A DNA stretch of 64,000 bases, from assembly GCA_035644395.1 (NCBI GenBank), contig DASQOR010000047.1, positions 87,344-151,343 of the forward strand, read 5' to 3'. This document shows positions 1 through 9,031 of the stretch, in pieces. Position 1 is the stretch's first letter. Each line of letters begins with the position of its first letter. Source of the stretch: JBGPLJ01 sp035644395. GTDB lineage: Bacteria; Pseudomonadota; Gammaproteobacteria; Steroidobacterales; Steroidobacteraceae. Under the pieces are notes generated by a model. That model had not been told where the DNA came from and ran no database searches. It saw only the letters and a program-made list of their open reading frames with translations. The position numbers and the translations under genes are program-made.

Positions 1-500
1 GCAACGCGGGCAACGCCGGGGTGATCGCGCCGCTCGCCGACTATCCGGAAGCGGTGTTCGACGACGTATTCGACGTGCACGTGAAGGGCGCGTTCCTGCT
101 CGCGAAGTACGGCATTGCACGGATGAACGACGGCGGCAGCGTCATCATCACTTCGAGCGTCGCGGGCCTGCGCGGGGACGCGGGCGTCTACGGCTACATC
201 CCGGCCAAGCACGCCCAGGTCGGGCTCATGCGTTGTCTCGCGAAGGAATTTGCCGGGCGCCGCATCCGCGTCAACACGATCCACCCGGGGCCCACCCTGA
301 ACAGTTTCCAGTCGGGCATCGAGGAGCAGCTGAGCGCCGTGCTCGGCCGCGATGCCGGACAGTTTTTCAACGAACGGATTCCTCTGGGACGGCACGCCGC
401 TCCCGAGGAAATCGCGCGCTCGGTGCTTTTCCTGGCATCGGATGCGGCGAGCTTCATGACCGGCAGCACGCTGGTCGTCGACGGCGGAATGAGTGCCTGA
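1..500 (+). CDS. SDR family oxidoreductase, 5' truncated
   Basis: This is the C-terminal part of a short-chain dehydrogenase/reductase; the frame is open to the left edge, so the NAD(P)-binding glycine motif lies outside the window. About 165 residues are visible. They start in the NAG motif and include the catalytic Ser (TSSVAG) and the YxxxK pair (YIPAK). The end is typical of FabG-like enzymes (GSTLVVDGGMSA). The product should be a cytoplasmic NAD(P)-dependent alcohol/ketone oxidoreductase with unknown substrate. It ends 34 bases before a TonB receptor gene on the same strand, so the two may be co-transcribed. Confidence 0.9.
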   Translation, partial: NAGNAGVIAPLADYPEAVFDDVFDVHVKGAFLLAKYGIARMNDGGSVIITSSVAGLRGDAGVYGYIPAKHAQVGLMRCLAKEFAGRRIRVNTIHPGPTLNSFQSGIEEQLSAVLGRDAGQFFNERIPLGRHAAPEEIARSVLFLASDAASFMTGSTLVVDGGMSA

Positions 501-534
501 TTCGGTCCGAATCGAGCTACAAGGGGGAACGAAC

Positions 535-3096
535 ATGAAGAGGCAATCACTACTCGAACCGGCGTGCGCGGCGGCGCGCGCGCTCATCCTGATGCTGTCG
601 GGCTGCGCGCTCACCGCCGGCATCGTGCAGGCGGCCGACGAGCCGGCGCAGGGCGGGGCGCGCAACGAGAGCGAGATCTTCGAGATCGTCGTGACGGCGC
701 AGAAGCGCGCGGAAAACGTGCAGGACGTGCCGATCACGATGCAGGCCTACACGGGCGAGCAGCTGAAGGACGCGGGGGTCAGGGAGATCACCGATATCGT
801 CAAGCTCGCGCCCAACCTGAACGTCGTCGTGCAGAACGCGCTTTCCCAGCACATCGTGATCCGCGGCGTCGGCACCAACGAGTTCTTCGGCAACGCGCCA
901 TCGTCGGTCGGCACGTACATGGACGAGGTCACGATGAACTCCTCGTACATGTCGACGCTCGGGCTGTTCGACATGGAGCGCGTCGAGGTGCTGCGCGGCC
1001 CCCAGAACAGCCTCTTCGGGCGCAACACCACCGGCGGCGCGGTCAACTACATCTCCGTGCAGCCGAAAGTGGGCGCGGACAAGATCGACGGCGACGTGTC
1101 GCTGACCTACGGGAGCCACAACCTCGCCGAGCTCGAAGCGGGCGTGAGCTTTCCGATGGGCTCGACGGCGGCCCTGCGCTTGTCGGGGATCCTGCATACG
1201 CGCGACGGCATCTGGCACAACCTCGATACGGATGACAAGCATTACGGCGACGAGGATCGCCACTCGCTGCGCGCGACTTTCGTCTGGGAACCGTCCACGG
1301 CCATGCGGCTCACGGCGAGCTACCACTCGGCGACGTCGGATGGCGAGGCGCAGCCACAGAAGATGGCGGGGGCCCTCGCGCCGATCAGCGCGACGAATCC
1401 GGTGCTGCGCATCAACGACCTGCTGCCGTTCGCCGGCAACATCGACTGGGAGCACGGCGTGCTCAACACGGTGGGCGGTGCGCCGGCGGTCAACATCGAG
1501 AACTTCGACCGGCTGACGACCCGCTGGCGGGACGTCTGGAACGGCGGCTCGCAGCGTGGCGACCTCAACGTCGATGGCGGGTACGTCAAGTTCGCCTACG
1601 ACTTCGGCGGCGCGACGCTGACCTCGATCACTTCGTATGACAAGACGCACGGCTTCTACGAGGAAGACAACACGGGTGACGGCAACATCCAGGGCGCGGG
1701 AACGCCGGGCGTCACCCACGACGTGCTCGTGATCGACATGGACCAGGAATACAAGCAGTTCACGCAGGAGCTGCGCCTCGCCTCCAACGATTCGACGGCG
1801 CGGCTGCGCTGGATCGCGGGCCTGTATTACCTCGACGAGACGTCGGTGCTCGCGCAGGACATCCGCTTCGGCGACAACGGTTTCCCGGGTGCCCATCCGT
1901 CCGCCGTCGGCATCACGCCGCCCGCGCTCTTCGACGTGATCCCGGATCCGTACGGCAACACGGTCTCGTTCAGCATCCATCACCTCGAGGACAAGAGCTA
2001 TTCGGCCTACGGCCAGATCGACTTCGGCTTCACCGAGAAACTCAATCTCACCGTGGGTCTCAGGTACACCAAGGACGACAAGGCGGATCCCTTCGTCTAC
2101 GCCGGCGCCTTCATCAAGGCGACACCCTGGGATCCGTCGATCTTCATCGGCGAGAGCGAGATCCTGTCGCTCTCCGCGGGCCTCCCGGGATGCTTCCCGC
2201 GGCCGGATCCGCCGGCGCCGCCGTTCTTCAATCACTGCGCGGACACCGAGACGACGCGCGAGAACCTCAAGAACGGCGAGGTCGGCGGCAAGATCAACCT
2301 GCAGTACCACGTTTCCGATGACGTGATGATCTACGGCGGCTACTCGCGCGGCTTCAAGTCGGGCAAGTTCGACCTCGAGTTCCTGCATACCGACGACACG
2401 CCGTTCCCGCAGCGCGCGCTTGATCCGGAGACGCTCGACGCCTTCGAGGTCGGCTTCAAGTCGACGCTGCTCGAGCACTCCCTGATCGTCAACGGCGCAA
2501 TCTTCTTCAACATCTGGAAGGACCAGCAGGTGTTCAACGTGGGCGTGAACGGGCCCGAGTTCTTCAACCTGCCGGAGTCGCAGATCTACGGCGCGGAGCT
2601 CGAAACGAGCTGGGTGCCCGCGGAGCACTGGCTGCTGTCGGCGAATCTCGGTTTCCTGCATACGGAACTCACCGACGTGACGGGCATCGATTTCGACGTG
2701 CCGCAGGGGACACCGGGTCACGGCGACTTCCAGAAGGGCCACGAACTGCCGCTGTCGCCCGAGTTCAGCGGGAATTTCTCGCTCGAGCGCAACTTCGACC
2801 TCGGCGCGAGCCGCCTCGGACTCGGCATGGACTACCGCTATCAGAGCTCCTCGAAAGTGAAGTTCAGCCCGCAGGTGCCGATCGACGAGTACACCTCGCG
2901 TTCGGAGATCAACGCGCGCGCGAGCCTTGCCTTCGGCCCCGAGCGGCAGTACGAACTCGCGATCTACGGCGAGAACCTGACCGGCGAGAAATACTGCGTG
3001 GAGATCCAGGACCTGCGCGGTGTGTCGGGTTCCTTCTACTGCGTGCCGAACGAAGGCGAACTGCAGTGGAGCATCCAGGGGCGCGTGCACTTCTGA
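535..3096 (+). CDS. TonB-dependent receptor
   Basis: This 853-residue outer-membrane receptor would take up a bulky or scarce substrate using energy from TonB-ExbBD. The ATG at 535 is chosen because an AGGGGG ribosome-binding site lies just upstream and a signal peptide follows (about residues 1-34). A TonB-box-like stretch (EIVVTAQKRAENVQDVP) leads into a plug domain (about 55-170, with VLRGPQNSLFGRNTTGGAVN). A long beta-barrel ends in a terminal Phe. The plug wording is typical of the large proteobacterial subclass often found beside aromatic, steroid or terpenoid catabolic genes. The substrate cannot be read from sequence. The gene lies between an SDR and an MFS permease gene. Confidence 0.93.
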   Translation: MKRQSLLEPACAAARALILMLSGCALTAGIVQAADEPAQGGARNESEIFEIVVTAQKRAENVQDVPITMQAYTGEQLKDAGVREITDIVKLAPNLNVVVQNALSQHIVIRGVGTNEFFGNAPSSVGTYMDEVTMNSSYMSTLGLFDMERVEVLRGPQNSLFGRNTTGGAVNYISVQPKVGADKIDGDVSLTYGSHNLAELEAGVSFPMGSTAALRLSGILHTRDGIWHNLDTDDKHYGDEDRHSLRATFVWEPSTAMRLTASYHSATSDGEAQPQKMAGALAPISATNPVLRINDLLPFAGNIDWEHGVLNTVGGAPAVNIENFDRLTTRWRDVWNGGSQRGDLNVDGGYVKFAYDFGGATLTSITSYDKTHGFYEEDNTGDGNIQGAGTPGVTHDVLVIDMDQEYKQFTQELRLASNDSTARLRWIAGLYYLDETSVLAQDIRFGDNGFPGAHPSAVGITPPALFDVIPDPYGNTVSFSIHHLEDKSYSAYGQIDFGFTEKLNLTVGLRYTKDDKADPFVYAGAFIKATPWDPSIFIGESEILSLSAGLPGCFPRPDPPAPPFFNHCADTETTRENLKNGEVGGKINLQYHVSDDVMIYGGYSRGFKSGKFDLEFLHTDDTPFPQRALDPETLDAFEVGFKSTLLEHSLIVNGAIFFNIWKDQQVFNVGVNGPEFFNLPESQIYGAELETSWVPAEHWLLSANLGFLHTELTDVTGIDFDVPQGTPGHGDFQKGHELPLSPEFSGNFSLERNFDLGASRLGLGMDYRYQSSSKVKFSPQVPIDEYTSRSEINARASLAFGPERQYELAIYGENLTGEKYCVEIQDLRGVSGSFYCVPNEGELQWSIQGRVHF

Positions 3097-3123
3097 TCGA
3101 TTGCAAGTCCGGCGACGACAGCG

Positions 3124-3153
3124 CGGGACGGGGACCAAGGGGTCCCCGTCCCG
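3124..3153 (+). terminator. Hairpin after the TonB receptor gene
   Basis: A perfect 13-bp stem (CGGGACGGGGACC and its complement) closes an AAGG loop 27 bases after the receptor stop codon. No clear T-tract follows, so it may be a weak terminator or a 3'-end stabiliser rather than a strong intrinsic terminator. Confidence 0.55.
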
Positions 3154-3187
3154 GGTTGGTGCCTGAGCCGCTTCTTCGGGAGCTCCC

Positions 3188-4408
3188 GTGAACGACCGCC
3201 CGCGTTTCTACCAGCCCGTGCTGGTGATCCTCCTGTGCCTGAACTTCGGCATCCTCTTCTTCGACCGCAACGCGCTCAATTTCCTCATGCCCTTCGTGCA
3301 GCCGGATCTCGGGCTGTCGAACACCGAGGTGGGCCTGCTCGCGTCGGCATTCTCGCTGACCTGGGCCATCGCGGGCATCGCGATCGGCGGCATCTCGGAC
3401 CGCACCGGCCTGCGCAAGCCGATCCTGATAGCGGTGACCCTGGTGTTCGCGCTCTGTTCCGCGCTCTCCGGGCTCGTCGCCTCGTTCCTCGCGCTCTTTG
3501 CCGTGCGACTCCTGATGGGGGTCGCGGAGGGCGGCGTGCTGCCGGTGAGCCAGGCGCTCACGGTCACCGAAGTGTCGCCGGCCCGGCGCGGTTTCGCGAT
3601 GGGCTTCATGCAGAACTTCGGCTCGAATCTGCTCGGCTCGACCGCCGCCTCGCTCATCCTCGTGCCATTCGCGGTGCACTTCGGCTGGCGCAAGTCATTT
3701 CTCCTCGCGGCCATTCCGGGCGTCGCGAGCGCGATCCTCATCGGGCTCTTCATCCGCGAACCGCGGCGGCCTTCCGAGGCGGGCGGGGCGGCGCACGTGA
3801 AGCTCGGCGTAGCCGAGGCGCTCGCGAATCCGAACATCCTCATCTGCGTGCTGATCTCCATCCTGCTGGTCTCGCACCTCGTGATCGGCTTCGTGTTCCT
3901 GCCGCTCTTTCTCGTGAACCAGCGTCACCTGCAGCCTGACGTCATGGGGTCGCTCATCGCCGTGCTCGGCGTGTCCGCGGCGATCGCGGGCTTCGTCGCG
4001 CCCGGGATTTCCGATTGGGCAGGCCGCAAGCCGGTCATGATTGTGGTTTGCCTGAGCGGCGTGATCCTGCCGCTCGCGGCTCTTTACTTCGGCGGCGGCA
4101 TTGCGGCGCTCGGCGCGCTGTTCTTCGCCGGCTGGACGGTCGTCGGCGCGTTCCCGCTCTTCATGGCGACGATTCCCTCGGAGACCGTCGACTCGCGGCA
4201 CACGGCGACCGTGCTCGGACTCATCATGGGAGTCGGCGAGGGCATTGGCGGTGCCGTGTCGCCGACGCTCGCCGGCATGGCGGCCGATCGCTACGGGCTC
4301 ACGGCGCCGCTCTGGATCATGCTGTGCCTGCCGGTCGCGGCGTGCCTGCTGTCGTTCGGCTTGCGCGAAACGGCACCCCGCAAGCTCGCCGCACGCGCCC
4401 GAGGATGA
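3188..4408 (+). CDS. MFS transporter
   Basis: A 406-residue, 12-helix major facilitator permease of the inner membrane starting at GTG. It keeps the loop 2-3 signature as GGISDRTGLRKP and a second copy after helix 8 (ISDWAGRKP), which is usual for the family. It is clearly paralogous to the permease at 10724-11968: both begin with a hydrophobic stretch ending FFDRNA, then PDL-LSN and TWAI. The substrate is unknown; an organic acid anion is a guess from the neighbours. It follows the TonB receptor after a hairpin and precedes doxX. Confidence 0.9.
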   Translation: MNDRPRFYQPVLVILLCLNFGILFFDRNALNFLMPFVQPDLGLSNTEVGLLASAFSLTWAIAGIAIGGISDRTGLRKPILIAVTLVFALCSALSGLVASFLALFAVRLLMGVAEGGVLPVSQALTVTEVSPARRGFAMGFMQNFGSNLLGSTAASLILVPFAVHFGWRKSFLLAAIPGVASAILIGLFIREPRRPSEAGGAAHVKLGVAEALANPNILICVLISILLVSHLVIGFVFLPLFLVNQRHLQPDVMGSLIAVLGVSAAIAGFVAPGISDWAGRKPVMIVVCLSGVILPLAALYFGGGIAALGALFFAGWTVVGAFPLFMATIPSETVDSRHTATVLGLIMGVGEGIGGAVSPTLAGMAADRYGLTAPLWIMLCLPVAACLLSFGLRETAPRKLAARARG

Positions 4409-4466
4409 CGCCCGCCCCGCGAACTGGCTAAGATGCGTTCGGTCCACGGAACCGCGGGGCAGAGCG

Positions 4467-4940
4467 ATGAGAACGCTGATCGACCGTTTCATCGGCTGGC
4501 CGGAGCGCGCGTCGCGCTACTTCACCTGGTTCGCGCCCCTCATCGCGCGCATCGTCGTCGGCTGGGTCTTCGTGCTGACCGGCTGGGGCAAGCTTCATAA
4601 CCTGCCGCTCGTCATCGAGAACTTCCGTGACACTTGGGGCATTCCGTTTCCGCAGCTGCTCGCGCCGGTCGTGGCCGGGGTGGAGTTTTTCGGCGGACTG
4701 TTCCTGCTGTCCGGCTTTCTGACGCGTATCTCCGCCGGCGCGCTCGCCGTCGTGATGCTCGTCGCGATCAAGTCGGCGCAGTGGGGCGAAGTCAATACCT
4801 TCGAGGATCTCCTCGGCCTCGAAGAGACCCTCTACTTCACGCTCTTTCTCTGGCTCGCGGTGGCGGGCCCCGGCGCGCTCTCCGTCGACTACATCCTGCA
4901 GCGCTCGTTCGGCGGCACGCGCGGCGCCGGCCCGGCCTAG
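4467..4940 (+). CDS. DoxX family membrane protein
   Basis: A 157-residue protein with four predicted membrane helices and the DoxX-like opening ARIVVGWVFVLTGWGKL. Members of this family are small inner-membrane proteins of loosely defined function, sometimes linked to quinone or thiol redox chemistry. The ATG at 4467 is preferred over upstream in-frame codons because those overlap the MFS gene; GGGGCAGAG just upstream could bind the ribosome. It converges on the VOC gene with a gap of four bases. Confidence 0.85.
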   Translation: MRTLIDRFIGWPERASRYFTWFAPLIARIVVGWVFVLTGWGKLHNLPLVIENFRDTWGIPFPQLLAPVVAGVEFFGGLFLLSGFLTRISAGALAVVMLVAIKSAQWGEVNTFEDLLGLEETLYFTLFLWLAVAGPGALSVDYILQRSFGGTRGAGPA

Positions 4941-4944
4941 CGCG

Positions 4945-5487
4945 CTAGACGAAACCGCGGACGGGATCCCTGCCGTCCCACGCGATGCTTTCGCGATAGA
5001 AGCGGCTGAAGATCGCATCGAACGCCTCGCCGCCGACCTCGATGAGCTCGACGAAGCCGGGCAGCTCCTGGGTCGTATCCATGTAGGCGACGTGTCCGCC
5101 GCTCGGCACTCCGCAGACGAATGCCGCCTCGTAACCGGCCGCGCGATACTTCGCGAGGTCCCGTTCGTAGTGGCGCGTCGCAAGCCCCCAGTGATGGAAG
5201 CCATAGCCCCGGCGGTCGATCAATTCCTTGTAGACCGACGGCGCGTCGTTGTTCGGCGAGATGAGCTCGATGTTCATGTGACCCGAGAAGGACATCGCGA
5301 GGGCGACGTCGGCCTTCGATTCGGCGCCGCGGTACTTCGGGTCGATGCCGGTGAAGTGATCGATCAGGAACCAGGGGCCGACATGGAGCTTGCTCACCCA
5401 GTGATCGATCGCCTGGCGGATGTCCTTGACGACATAGGCCATCTGCATGATGCCGTCGTCCGGCTGGCCGAAGCAGGTTTGTGCCAT
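4945..5487 (-). CDS. VOC (glyoxalase/dioxygenase fold) family protein
   Basis: A 180-residue vicinal-oxygen-chelate protein, last gene of a minus-strand operon. It has a paired beta-alpha-beta-beta-beta layout: the first module starts at QMAYVVKDIRQAIDHW and the second carries GFHHWGL and ends in FVELIEV. Those His and Glu residues are the expected divalent-metal ligands. Family members include epimerases, lyases and extradiol dioxygenases; the length and single-chain form fit an isomerase or epimerase best, but that is inference. The gene lies 12 bases after an enolase-superfamily gene. Confidence 0.85.
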   Translation of the reverse strand: MAQTCFGQPDDGIMQMAYVVKDIRQAIDHWVSKLHVGPWFLIDHFTGIDPKYRGAESKADVALAMSFSGHMNIELISPNNDAPSVYKELIDRRGYGFHHWGLATRHYERDLAKYRAAGYEAAFVCGVPSGGHVAYMDTTQELPGFVELIEVGGEAFDAIFSRFYRESIAWDGRDPVRGFV

Positions 5488-5499
5488 GAGAGTTCTCCT

Positions 5500-6573
5500 T
5501 TAGCTGAGCACGGCGGTTTTGTTGCGTTCGATGCGGTCGAAATCGATGGCGGCGCCGAGGCCCGGTCCCGTCGGTGCATGCACGAAGCCCTGGCGGTCGA
5601 CCTCGATGTCCTCGAGGAGGCCGTACTTGTTGGCGGCGTCGGGCAGCAACACTTCGAAGTATTCGCAGTTGCGGATCGCCATCGCGACCTGCAGGTTCGC
5701 CACGTTGTTGAGCGAATTGCTGCCGTGGTGGATCTCGAAGTTCATGCCGAAGGCCTCGGCGAGATGCGCGGCCTTCACGCAGGTGGTGATGCCGCCCTTG
5801 AAACAGACATCGCCGCGCAGGTAATCCGTTGCCTGCGCCAGCAGCCATGGCGCGCACTGAGCGAGGCCGTCGAAGGGCAGCTCGGTCGCCATCAACGGCA
5901 CGGCGAGCTGCTGCTTGAGCTTCTGGTAGCCATGGATGTTCCACTCCGCGAGGGGGTCCTCGTACCAGTGGAAATCGAGGTCCTCGAGCGTACGCCCGAC
6001 GCGCAGCGCGGTCGGGTAGTCATAGCTCCACACGGCATCGAACATCAGCGGATAGCCGTCGCCGACGGCCTTGCGCACGGCCGTCGCGACCTCGATGTCG
6101 CGATTCCAGGGCTGCGGCGGATGGATCTTGTAGGCCTGCCAGCCGCGCGACTGGAAGTGGCGCGCCTCCTCGCAATAGGCCGGAAGTCGATCCCGATACG
6201 AGCCGAGCAGCCGGTGGATCGGGAGACCCGCGATCTTGCCCGCGAGGTCCCACAGCGCAACGTCGACTGCGCCGATCGCCCGTACCGAAGTGCCGCGGCC
6301 GCCGCCCCAGAGCCGCTGGTTGACGCGCTCGCGGTCGAGCGGATTCTGGCCGATGAGCACGGGCTTGAAGGTATCGACGAGGAGTTTCGCGTCGATGTCG
6401 GCGCTGCGGTAGGAAGTACCATGAAAAGCATGCCCGACGTGACCCTCGTCCGTCGTGATCGCGAGGAGCCCGAGCAACGCCGTGCCGCCCGGCATCCCGA
6501 TGTCGGGGCCGCAGGCGACGGGCGGTACGTTGTCCCAGCGAAAGAGCGTCAGCATGACGTCGGTGATCTTCAT
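5500..6573 (-). CDS. Mandelate racemase/enolase superfamily protein
   Basis: A 357-residue enolase-superfamily enzyme, probably an acid-sugar dehydratase or a racemase/cycloisomerase. Mg ligands are visible as Asp179 (FDAVW), Glu205 (YEDPL) and Glu231 (ATELPF). Asp255 (RGDVCFKGG) and His282/283 (IHHGSN) form the base pair typical of the mandelate racemase group. The usual KxK base motif reads K149-I-H151 here. The start is the ATG at 6573, which overlaps the stop of the upstream MFS gene by four bases (ATGA), so translation is probably coupled. The substrate is unknown; the paired permease suggests an imported hydroxy acid. Confidence 0.88.
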   Translation of the reverse strand: MKITDVMLTLFRWDNVPPVACGPDIGMPGGTALLGLLAITTDEGHVGHAFHGTSYRSADIDAKLLVDTFKPVLIGQNPLDRERVNQRLWGGGRGTSVRAIGAVDVALWDLAGKIAGLPIHRLLGSYRDRLPAYCEEARHFQSRGWQAYKIHPPQPWNRDIEVATAVRKAVGDGYPLMFDAVWSYDYPTALRVGRTLEDLDFHWYEDPLAEWNIHGYQKLKQQLAVPLMATELPFDGLAQCAPWLLAQATDYLRGDVCFKGGITTCVKAAHLAEAFGMNFEIHHGSNSLNNVANLQVAMAIRNCEYFEVLLPDAANKYGLLEDIEVDRQGFVHAPTGPGLGAAIDFDRIERNKTAVLS

Positions 6574-7901
6574 GGCTGCGTCCTTGGATGGAGCCGCGAC
6601 AGCAACAAGAAACAAGCCGCAACGACGGCGAGCGGCAGCGCGGCCGCCCACAGCACCCGCTGTGCCGCACGCTCACCGGCGTAGAGCCCGGCGATCACGA
6701 TCGGCGAAAGCACGCCCGCGCTGCGGGTGACGAGAAGCCCGAGGCCGATGCCGTTCGCACGGATCGCCGTGGGGTAGAGCAGCGCGCCCGTCGCATGCAA
6801 TCCGGCCTGGCTGCCGGAAAAAATCATTCCGCCGAGCAATGTGACGACGGCGATGAGGGCGCCTGGCGCCCCCGCGAGCGACCCGAGGCCACCGATGAGC
6901 GGAATGCCGATGAGGGGCGGCAGGATCATCGCGCCGAGGCCCCACCGATCCATGCCGCGCGTGATGATGACGCCTCCCATCCAGCCGGCAACGCTGGCCC
7001 ACGCCGCCAGGAGCGCAGCGTCGCCTTTCGTGAGGCCGAGCTCGCGCAGGATGATCGGCGAGTAATTCAGCATGGTGTAGAGCGTGAAGCCGCAGGCGAA
7101 ATAAGCGATCCAGAAGACCAGCGTCTTGCGCCAGCGGCCCTCGCTGAACACGAGCCTGAGCGGATCGCCCTGGATGGGTGGCTCGCCGGACAGGACAAAG
7201 CGGGCATCGGGCGCGATCGCGATGCCCGGCGCGAGCCACTCGGCGAGCCTGCGGGTGTCGGCCGATCCGGGCTTGCGTGTCGCAAGATAACGCGGCGATT
7301 CCCGCAGGAACACGGCAAGACCGAGAGCGACGGCCAGCGGCCCGATGCCGCCGACCAGGAACACGATCGGCCAGCCATGAGCCGGCACGAACTCCCGCGT
7401 CACGAAACCTGCGAGCAGCACGCCGAGCGTCGTGCCGAGGTAGAGGAGGGCGACACTCGTCGCGCGCAGGCGCCGTGGCGCGAATTCGTTGACGAGCGCA
7501 ATCGCCACCGGCGGCACTGTGCCGATGCCGAAGCTTGCGAGCGCCCGCCAGGCGATCAGCTCGCCGAGATTGGCCGCATAGGCGGAGCCGAGCGTGCTCA
7601 CGCCGAGCAACAGCGTCCCGGCGACGATGGCGCGCTTGCGGCCGATGCGGTCCGCGAGATAGCCGCAGGCCGCGCCGCCGAGCATGGACGCGGCGGCGCC
7701 GATGGTGAAAACCGTGGAGAACTGGGCGACCGTGAGTTGCCATTGCTCGATGAGGGTCGGCGCCACCAGCGCGATCGACAGCAGGTCATAGCCGTCAGCG
7801 AGCATCGCGCTGCCCGCCCACAAGAGAACCCAGAGCAGCGTGCGGCGCACGTCCTGGCGGTCGATGAGCTCCTCGAGATTGACGACCGGCGCGCTCTGCA
7901 T
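6570..7901 (-). CDS. MFS transporter, aromatic acid:H+ symporter type
   Basis: A 443-residue MFS permease with 12 predicted helices. The opening LADGYDLLSIALVAPTL and the loop GYLADRIGRKRA match the aromatic-acid:H+ symporter (AAHS) group (PcaK and BenK are known examples). It sits in the middle of the minus-strand operon, 21 bases after the MetE-like gene and overlapping the enolase-superfamily gene by four bases. It probably imports the compound that the operon degrades. The exact substrate is not determined. Confidence 0.9.
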   Translation of the reverse strand: MQSAPVVNLEELIDRQDVRRTLLWVLLWAGSAMLADGYDLLSIALVAPTLIEQWQLTVAQFSTVFTIGAAASMLGGAACGYLADRIGRKRAIVAGTLLLGVSTLGSAYAANLGELIAWRALASFGIGTVPPVAIALVNEFAPRRLRATSVALLYLGTTLGVLLAGFVTREFVPAHGWPIVFLVGGIGPLAVALGLAVFLRESPRYLATRKPGSADTRRLAEWLAPGIAIAPDARFVLSGEPPIQGDPLRLVFSEGRWRKTLVFWIAYFACGFTLYTMLNYSPIILRELGLTKGDAALLAAWASVAGWMGGVIITRGMDRWGLGAMILPPLIGIPLIGGLGSLAGAPGALIAVVTLLGGMIFSGSQAGLHATGALLYPTAIRANGIGLGLLVTRSAGVLSPIVIAGLYAGERAAQRVLWAAALPLAVVAACFLLLSRLHPRTQP

Positions 7902-7922
7902 CGATGTGGCTGCGCCCGGGCG

Positions 7923-9017
7923 TCAGATCGCGGCGGCGACGTCGCGGTGGATCTCGAGGAGCCGCAGAAGTTCCTGATCCTTCGGCCTGCGGCCAAGCCC
8001 GCACTCGGTGGAGACGCCGGTCGGCCCGCGGAAGTGGCGTTTGAATGCCTCGAGACGTCGGACACTCCCTTCAACACCGTCCGTGTAGTGTACGAGACCC
8101 GCGTAGACCGTCGCATCGCCGATCGTCAGGTGCTCGAGCGGCTTGAAATACGCGTCGTCGTGCCGGTGGCGCGGCACCGACATCTGCACGAAATCGATGG
8201 GACGTGGTGAGACCTGCGCCGCGCGGTTCGCCATGCGCACGCTCGTCCCGAGATCGGCCGGGTCCTTGAAGTGCCTGTGATGCAGATCGCCGTAACAGAG
8301 GTGCATGCCAACCGGCACCGCCGCCGGTATGGCGGCGTTCAGTTCGCGGACGTAGCGCAGGAAGCGCTCCATCGGATCGCCCCTGGGCTTGAACTGCATG
8401 GGCGCCGTGTCCGGCAGGTGATCGCCGTGTTCGATGGCGACCGTTTCCCAGTTGATGTCCCATTGCAGCACGAGGTCCTCGTGCGGAATGCTTTCACAGA
8501 GCTTGCGGGCATCGCGCTTCATCACGTCGACATAGGCATCGACCATGAGCTCCATGTTCTCGGCATTGTTCGTGAAGAGGCGTACCGCATCGTCGGGAAA
8601 CGGCAGGCACTGCTGGAACCTCGCGCCGTGTGGAATGATGCCGCGGTCGCGCAGATCGCGGAAGATCCGATATGAGGCCGCGGCTTCGGCAGGATACCCG
8701 AGCGATTCGATCGGCCGCAGTCTCTTCACGCCCGGCTTCGCGCCCCACCACTGGAACGTGTCGTAGCCCGATGGCAGCCACGGCGGCAGCCCTGGAATGC
8801 CCGAAGGCGTCACCGCACGCACGAGTTCGAGGTCGGGGTGCTTGTCCCAGGTATTGAGCCCGACAAAATAAATCCAGAAGCGGCGGATGCCGGTCTCGCC
8901 GTCGGTGAGGCCGATCGCGAGATCACCGAGGATGGGCGCAACGGTGCGGAAAATGTCGCTGGCATGGTCGCCCGGGATGCCGCCGATCAGGAGCACGGGG
9001 CGCTTTGCTTTGGCCAT
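7923..9017 (-). CDS. UROD/MetE-like superfamily protein
   Basis: A 364-residue protein resembling the C-terminal catalytic barrel of cobalamin-independent methionine synthase. His239-x-Cys241 (MHLCYGD) and Cys339 (STECGLG) correspond to zinc ligands known from MetE. The N-terminal half of MetE is absent, as in stand-alone MetE-like proteins that lack an assigned role. A zinc-thiolate methyl or alkyl transfer is therefore possible but unproven. It is the second gene of the operon, 14 bases after a carboxyltransferase-like gene and ahead of the MFS gene, which suggests a catabolic rather than a methionine-synthesis role. Confidence 0.7.
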   Translation of the reverse strand: MAKAKRPVLLIGGIPGDHASDIFRTVAPILGDLAIGLTDGETGIRRFWIYFVGLNTWDKHPDLELVRAVTPSGIPGLPPWLPSGYDTFQWWGAKPGVKRLRPIESLGYPAEAAASYRIFRDLRDRGIIPHGARFQQCLPFPDDAVRLFTNNAENMELMVDAYVDVMKRDARKLCESIPHEDLVLQWDINWETVAIEHGDHLPDTAPMQFKPRGDPMERFLRYVRELNAAIPAAVPVGMHLCYGDLHHRHFKDPADLGTSVRMANRAAQVSPRPIDFVQMSVPRHRHDDAYFKPLEHLTIGDATVYAGLVHYTDGVEGSVRRLEAFKRHFRGPTGVSTECGLGRRPKDQELLRLLEIHRDVAAAI

Positions 9018-9031
9018 TGCGTGACCCTCGA

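Noticed and set aside
550..3138. Long open frame on the minus strand opposite the first TonB receptor (862 codons)
   Set aside because: It is highly Arg/Glu/Val-rich with no recognisable domain and mirrors the codon bias of a high-GC gene on the other strand. The plus-strand receptor is unmistakable.
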